From Lateolabrax maculatus (taxonomy: Eukaryota > Chordata > Actinopteri > Acropomatiformes > Lateolabracidae): a DNA stretch of 64,000 nucleotides. A program made the translations under genes and the position numbers. Of this stretch, positions 58,480 to 64,000 are shown in pieces. The stretch is from contig CM062218.1 of assembly GCA_031216445.1 (NCBI GenBank), positions 10,494,501 to 10,558,500 of the forward strand, read 5' to 3'. The notes beneath the pieces were generated by a model. That model had not been told where the DNA came from. It was given only the letters and a program-made list of their open reading frames with translations, and did no database searches. The number at the start of each line of letters is the position of its first letter. Position 1 is the stretch's first letter.

Positions 58480-58745
58480 TCTCCCCGAGCCCTCGGCATG
58501 CCTGACAGCCAGCGCTGCACCAAACTGACAGGCCCTCAAACCGTGGCCAAGAAAGCGAGCATTAATTAAGTCATTGCCGGACTGTAATTTCCTTGAGAAG
58601 TAAAAAAATTTCCTCACACGCGAAAAGGTTACCAAGACCTTTTCTGTGTCAAAATTACCATGCGTCATGAATATTAATGCGCTTAATGAAGACAACCTTT
58701 GGTTCATCAAGAATGTTCCAGTAGCAGGTGCCAAGCTGATAAACT
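58480..58745. promoter_or_regulatory. Candidate enhancer / conserved non-coding element
   Basis: A sharp change from a pyrimidine tract into balanced, repeat-free sequence. Motifs: GCATTAATTAAGTCATTGCC (58559-58578), TTACCATGCGTCATGAATAT (58656-58675) running into TAATGCGCTTAATGAAG, and CGTGGCCAAGAAAGCGAGC. Several TTAATTAA/TAAT cores, an ATTA-rich centre and retained CpGs are typical of fish developmental enhancers. A 120-codon minus-strand frame (58372-58734) has an arginine-glutamate stretch from the CT tract and no known domain. Confidence 0.38.
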
Positions 58746-59329
58746 CACTCGGTGAAGGCTGTGTTTTTTTTTCTTCAGTTTTTCCTCTATCTCTTTCTTC
58801 TTTTTCCAGTTTTATGTCAGCTCCTTAGAGAGTCAGTTATTTAAATCAACATCTTCCTATCAGAATTTACTGACTCACATGAAAACACACACACATCTAA
58901 ACACAGTTCTCTCTTATTCACTTGTCCTTGGGTTTGTTTCTCAGTCTTTGGATTTCCGAAAGAAATATGATTTTAAATGTTTATCTCTCTGTCTGTGGAG
59001 AATAATACTGTTTTCACACTGGCCATGTACCTTTGTAAATCGCTACCTTTGTAAAAAGTTAAAATAAATGTGCTTTTCTTTTACCTACATAAGTTCAGTG
59101 AGTTAGCAAGGCAATCCTATCTTGTTTTAAACATGTTTCAGATAAGCTTTCACTGTCCAACAGAAATCCATGAATGTTTAAATATTTTAAAATTAAAATC
59201 AATTCAAGTTCTTGTCACTTGATTCATAACAAATATCCTATTGAGTTTATGGTCTCAATCGCTAGTTTCAAGACTTCTTCAGTACAGTATAATGTTAATT
59301 TTGAAAATGATGCTCATATTTATAAAAAT
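58746..59329. other. Non-coding DNA, nothing recognised
   Basis: AT-rich sequence with a CT/T-rich patch (58763-58805). No gene seen. Confidence 0.4.
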
Positions 59330-59577
59330 AGACAATGAAGCAGCGTATGCTTTTGGTTGGGGATACCTTGTGATTGACAAGTCGCTACCACGGTGGCCGC
59401 AAATCAGAATAGCGGCAGCACTACCCTCTTGTCCAAATAACGTCACTTCTGTCTCCAAAACACCAAGATGGCGATGGCCAAAATGCCAAACTCGAGGCTT
59501 CAAAACGGCAGTCCACAAACCAGTGGGTGACATCACAGAGGCTATGTCCAATTCTATACAGTCTATGGTTCCACAAC
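59330..59577. repeat. Dispersed teleost repeat ending ACAGTCTATGG
   Basis: Phrases in order: CAATGAAGCAGCGTATGC, GATTGACAAGTCGCTACCAC, CCAAATAACGTCACTTCTGT, CCAAGATGGCGATGGCCAAA, TCCACAAACCAGTGGGTGAC, TATACAGTCTATGGTT. This series is a widespread percomorph repeat that I recognise. The long frames through it on both strands (59241-59612 plus, 59279-59599 minus) come from the repeat and are not a gene. Confidence 0.7.
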
Positions 59578-59599
59578 GGTCAGCTGTTTTGTCTTGCAT

Positions 59600-59945
59600 A
59601 CACTTTGTCTAGTGCAACCCATATTTTCCTATCTTTCTGAGAAACATCCTTGCAAAAACTACCACACGCTCCTCCACAGCACTTTGGTCTCCCTAGAATT
59701 AAAAGACAGGTTTGTATTTTCTCAAGTCTAACTCGCAGCACTGACATGCAACATATACGTTAGAAAAAACAGTCACGATTGCTCTAATCAGTCACATTTT
59801 TGTGCAAAAATGCATTCTAAAGTTCATCCAAAGCTAATATTGGGCTTCAACAGCCACAGTTAGCCCACTAGTGTGCAATATGCGACTAATTGGACACATC
59901 CCTTCACCACTGCTCAGCATTTGGCTAACTCACACTGCTGAAATG
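59600..59945. repeat. Second dispersed teleost repeat, adjacent
   Basis: CCACAGCACTTTGGTCTCCC, TAGAATTAAAAGACAGGTTT, then TGTGCAAAAATGCATTCTAA, AGTTCATCCAAAGCTAATAT and GGGCTTCAACAGCCACAGTT are phrases known from another common percomorph repeat. It abuts the preceding repeat, and the two may have been inserted one beside the other. Confidence 0.55.
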
Positions 59946-60959
59946 TTATGGTTTGACTCTTGTTCGTTTTTCAAGTCATGTTGAGGAATAAATAATTAAG
60001 GAAAATTATGTTAAATGCCTTTTTTATAAGAATTGCATTGTGCCTGGTCTGTGCTCTGTTTAGTGTCACTATCAATTAGCACAAGAAGTCCAAAGGAAAA
60101 GGCTTTCCATATTATATTAAGGGGTTTTCGAAGGCCTCCATAGAGCACATTTTTACATTGATGTCTATTATATAACTTCTTCTGGTTTAAGAGAGTTTGT
60201 GCCATTGAAGGGCCAGTGATATATATTACGCACGCTTCAGTAGCCAGTGTATGACCACACTCATATTACTTAATATTCATTTTTAGACATTGATTTTCAA
60301 AATAGCACTGATTTGTAAATACTGATGCCAATGCTACGTTTTACTGAGTGAGAACAAGTCAGAGCCTTTTGATCTCTCGGCTCTGTGGATGAGCGGCCCC
60401 TGTTCTCCTCCTGCTCCGCTGCCTATTATTTCCGTTGCGTAATTGAGATGCAGAAACATTGACAGAACTCATTTACTGCGATGGAGAACTGTGTAATGTG
60501 GAAGGGAACACAGATTATTACATCAACTCGCTCACACACAAAGGCAGACAGACACACACATGTTGGTAGAAGCGAATGCAATTTGGCACCATGTTTGAAG
60601 AGCCTATTCAATGGTTCTGCGAGGATTTGTACTTGTGGTCTTGTGTGGCAGGAGAGGCAGAGGTGAAAATATGTTGGTGGCTTCCTACACTACTGGATCC
60701 CTGTGAGAGTGTGCTCAGGTGTTTATTATGAGATCCACATCAGTATGGCTGTGAGGGACTGGCTATTGAAACGGGATTGCTCTGTTGTCTGGTGCTTTCA
60801 TGACGCCAACAAATCACGCTCTTTAACAAAAAAAAAACAAACCAACACTACATCTGAAAGGTTTATCTAGGTCCACATACTAAATCTCCTCTCGAGTCTT
60901 CTTTTTGTCTCTCTCTAACATCACTCTACCTATTCTTCCTGCATCAGGATGACAAAGAA
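59946..60959. other. Non-coding DNA, mostly unassigned
   Basis: AT-rich sequence apart from a balanced patch at 60360-60480 (GATCTCTCGGCTCTGTGGAT, TTTCCGTTGCGTAATTGAGA), which might be a small regulatory element. A CT-rich tract precedes CTTCCTGCATCAG at 60937-60949. Confidence 0.35.
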
Positions 60960-60989
60960 GGTGGTTCATCCTCTTGAGACAAAGGACCT

Positions 60990-61270
60990 CACTCACACAC
61001 ATGTGGACACACTCTCAAACGCACACACATACTCACGCACACATACACAAGAGCACCGAGGTCTGCTGTCATACACCTCTCATTAATTCCTACCTGTCAG
61101 CCGGCTCCCCCTACCGTATCGGCCCCCCGAAAGGTGACAGCTTTCCAATGACTGACAAAGGCTCTTTAGGTGATACAGAAGATCCCTAGCAACCGCCGGC
61201 TTCTGTAAAGTGCCCCTCAAATGTCACTTTTGCTGCTCTGAGACGTGCGCACACACACACCCACACATAG
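60990..61270. promoter_or_regulatory. CA-rich patch and candidate element with X-box half-site
   Basis: CA-rich DNA (60990-61050) is followed by a CpG-retaining, repeat-free block: GTCAGCCGGCTCCCCCTACC (61097-61116), GAAAGGTGACAGCTTTCC, CAATGACTGACAAAGGCTCT. CCCTAGCAAC (61184-61193) matches one half of an RFX X-box (GTTGCTAGGG on the other strand). A 71-codon frame ends inside it; coding is not supported. Confidence 0.35.
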
Positions 61271-62209
61271 TATTTTTAAAACAGAGGCCTGCTCTCAAGT
61301 CTTCAACCATCTTTGACATCCAGAGGCTATGGATGTCACAGAGGCCTCAGCTCTTAAAGCTTTTAACATCCGAGAGAGATGGCGTTGTTTGACAGTGCTA
61401 TTGGTGGATGCTATTGTCTGGTGTCGTCCCCCCCCCCACCCCCTCCAGTGCATTGGATTTGCTTGTTTTTTCTGTTGTAAGCGGCAGATAAGGAAGAGCA
61501 AGAAACAGAACCAAACTTTCCCTCCGTGTCCATTCAGCTGTCATGCGTCGAATGGCAACAGCAAGCAATATTGGTGTCGGCTCGTACAAGTCGGGAAGGG
61601 GTCAAGTACGCAGAAATGCTGGCTTCTTGTATTGACGTCGTTCAGCTGTCGAGGCTGATTCCAGAGTGCAACCTTACCTGTATCTAGTGTTATCCGTGCT
61701 GAAGAACTGGTAATAGTTGGAAGAGGTGTGTAAAATATTTGACTGTGGTGAAACTTCACACCTGAGGAAGGAAGAGGGGGAAAAGTACTGCTTCTTCAGG
61801 AGTTTAAGCTTGTGCTAATCCACTTAATATAATATATTATTCAGATACGAAAAACATCCACATTTTTGCAGTAACATTCGTCCCCCACCGCCACTGTGCT
61901 CCCTGGACCTGTTTCTCAATTGACACAACGCAGCATGACTTTCCACAATACAGATGTGCCGGGATGTAAACAAATAGATATAGACTAAAGACACAGAGGT
62001 GTACTTAGGTTTAAGTTCGATACTTAAGCACTCGCCCACACACAGACTTGAAAAAGCTTGGCTGATGTTCCACAGGTGTTATTTCTTACCATTTATGACC
62101 CGATATTGAGGCCTGACACTGTGCGACAGAAGAGGGAACCTGAGGAGCTGAAGTTAGGGACCTCGGATCACTCGCTGCACACACAGTAATCTTACAAAGT
62201 GCATGCTAA
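61271..62209. other. Unassigned sequence with a C-rich run
   Basis: C10-A-C5 at 61428-61443 is a quadruplex candidate on the minus strand. Frames of 109, 68, 63 and 72 codons overlap on both strands between 61295 and 61759 and match no known family. Balanced patches occur at 62105-62180. Confidence 0.35.
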
Positions 62210-62430
62210 TAGTTCAAGAGAAATTTTTGTTAATCGCTTTCTCATTTATGTAATACACATTTCATCTCGACCTCCTCCTACTGCCTGCACAATCTGCTTT
62301 TTTTATTATGCAATTGGGCCTCATGAGCTATAATGGCAATTTTTTTTGTCAATAGCTCTTTCATTTTTCATCATAGATGCTTCAGACCAACTTCATCCGA
62401 GCCTCCTCTGTTTGTATACCACTTTTTAAA
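62210..62430. promoter_or_regulatory. Candidate conserved non-coding element
   Basis: Contains TTATTATGCAATTGGGCCTC (62303-62322), ATGAGCTATAATGGCAATTT and GTCAATAGCTCTTTCATTTT, with homeodomain-like cores between pyrimidine-rich spacers. Repeat-free apart from short T runs. Weak inference from texture. Confidence 0.27.
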
Positions 62431-64000
62431 GAAAACCGTGTAATATGGCAAATATAAATTCCAATACAAATCATGTTTCATTATTTAACTAATTCAAGTA
62501 CATGGTTATTTTGCTGGCAGAAAATGAGGCCAACTATACAATGACTTCCAACTTCCAGTATAAGCAGCACTCACTTCAGGTATTGATTTCAAATGCAGAT
62601 ATTTTTGTGACATAACAGATACAGATACAGGTAGTTGTTTTTCAACCCTATTTAATACTAGTGCTGGAAGTATTAAACTACTTATTAGTTTCCCAGTAAA
62701 GTAAGTAAAAGAAATTATTTTATAAACTACTAACTTGCGATATTAAGTATGTTTTGACAGAAACATAATGCTCCCCAAATGCCTTTTTTTTAAATCAATG
62801 TAATGAGGAAATGTTTTTAATGTATTTATTTGCAAAACACTGATGTTTCATTTTTACAAAATTAACTATCTCATTTTAGCTTTATTCTCCATTAAAACAA
62901 ATATGTTTTATGTTGTTAGTTTCACGCAAAGAAATTGAACTCCTAGTAAGCAACTTAAAACATCTATATCAGCAAAGCATCAGGAACTAAAACTTTTTTG
63001 AATTTTATAATGACATAGTTAAGGCAAGCGTCAGCTTTAGACTGGTTGCTGCAGTTTAAACCAGAAAACGTGTCAGTGACAGAGAGTGAGGGAGCTTATC
63101 AAATTAATAAGTATTACACACTGTGCCTCAAATGAAAATCACAACAGGGTATCACTGCTTAGAGAACAGAAGCTTTTGGTCTGTTAGTATGCTGTACACT
63201 TTGAAGCAAACCAAGCTGGACGGTTTTGCAGATGGAAAAGTGCTCCTGTGTAACTCAGAGAACAGAGCATGATGCATACTGACTTTATTGGGTCTGCCTA
63301 TGTTTAAAATGTACACACCTGTGGTACAGCAAGTATCCACTAGTGTTGGATGGGATTCAAGATGTTGACTTACTGTTGGTATTTTAAGCACTAATGAACT
63401 TTATAACAGGCTATTTAGACTGTTGAATGTATATACTATATAATACTGAACTGATAAAGATCAACGCATCATATTTTAATCACCATAATCACCTTGTTGG
63501 ATGTCAACTGGATTTAAGAGCTTGTTAAATAACTCAAATGAGTCTTGAGCCTAAAATGTGTCTTTCCTCGCATGGAAATCTTTGTGAGAAAAAGATGAGA
63601 GAAGCAAGTGATGTTAAGATATGAAAAAGTGCCCCCGAAACCAATTATCACAAGAAATGGAGCAAAATGATTTCCCATTCTTATGCAAGCAGAGGATGTC
63701 GTGCAGGTTTAAATTAACTCCATCAGTAAACCAGATGATTTCATTTAGTAAACAACCACAATGTGACGAGGGTTCTGAGCAAATACCCAGCTTCTCTATT
63801 AACTCTAAATGTGAATTATACAATTGCATGTGAATACAGAGAATGTGCAGGTACAGATTTGCAAGACTGACAAGCTTAGTATACTTTATGTTCCTTAAGT
63901 ATTCTAATGTTGGTCCCAGGGGTGAAAATAAAAAACCTGAAAACTAAACCTTTACACCCCGGTTTTTGTTTAACTGATGACAGGAGAATTATCAACTGCT
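62431..64000. other. AT-rich non-coding DNA, nothing recognised
   Basis: No gene, RNA or confident repeat. Opposed 70- and 71-codon frames at 63614-63833 overlap and are probably chance. Confidence 0.45.

Noticed and set aside
59241..59612. 123-codon plus-strand and 106-codon minus-strand frames
   Set aside because: Both lie mainly in a dispersed percomorph repeat, which explains the long frames.
60930..61189. Possible exon after the acceptor-like TTCCTGCATCAG at 60949
   Set aside because: One phase stops at once; another runs into a CA-rich repeat, and no donor is evident.
1..64000. CRISPR arrays, tRNA or rRNA genes, operons, bacterial-type insertion sequences
   Set aside because: Both strands were read; no direct-repeat/spacer pattern, cloverleaf core or rRNA signature was seen, and repeats and microsatellites indicate vertebrate DNA.

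Overview
The window reads as nuclear DNA of a ray-finned fish, probably a percomorph. It is AT-rich, full of long CA/GT microsatellites and single-base runs, and carries interspersed repeats that I recognise from many percomorph genomes. One is a 58-bp-TIR element whose ends read AAAGGGATAGTTC; others are a family ending in GCTGAAAC/GTTTCAG and a family ending in ACAGTCTATGG. The species assignment rests on remembered repeat families, not on a search.

I find no protein-coding gene I can stand behind. All open frames are short, and most lie in microsatellites or repeats. There is no tRNA, rRNA, CRISPR array or bacterial-type gene. The best exon-like segment is 45851-45938, with a good acceptor and a usable donor. 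The longest open frame is 48253-48789 (178 codons), which I do not recognise. The window is best described as a gene desert or the inside of a very large intron.

Layout. 1-9 kb: unannotated AT-rich DNA, an old dispersed repeat (1713-1890), a near-perfect 93-nt hairpin (2207-2299), and two segments that look like conserved non-coding elements. 9-23 kb: sparse repeats, several enhancer-like segments and a compound GT/AT microsatellite (11570-11736). 23-34 kb: two repeat families, each with a second copy inside the window, and a long enhancer-like block at 27820-28420 containing a POU octamer. 34-44 kb: homeodomain-site-rich segments, a 60-bp (AT) run, an apparently nested DNA transposon (38631-39360), a C-rich quadruplex motif (40185-40211), a repeat with an internal duplication (41256-42055) and a compact segment at 43870-44175. 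44-57 kb: exon candidate, longest open frame and five dispersed-repeat copies. 57-64 kb: an intact-looking MITE (57075-57550), two more percomorph repeats (59330-59945) and three enhancer-like segments.

Two layers seem to share the window. One is a background of mostly decayed non-autonomous DNA transposons. The other is a set of about twenty 150-600 bp islands of balanced base composition, free of recognised repeats and often rich in TAAT-type homeodomain cores. Such islands are typical of developmental regulatory deserts. Their conservation cannot be seen from one sequence, so they are marked as candidates with low confidence.
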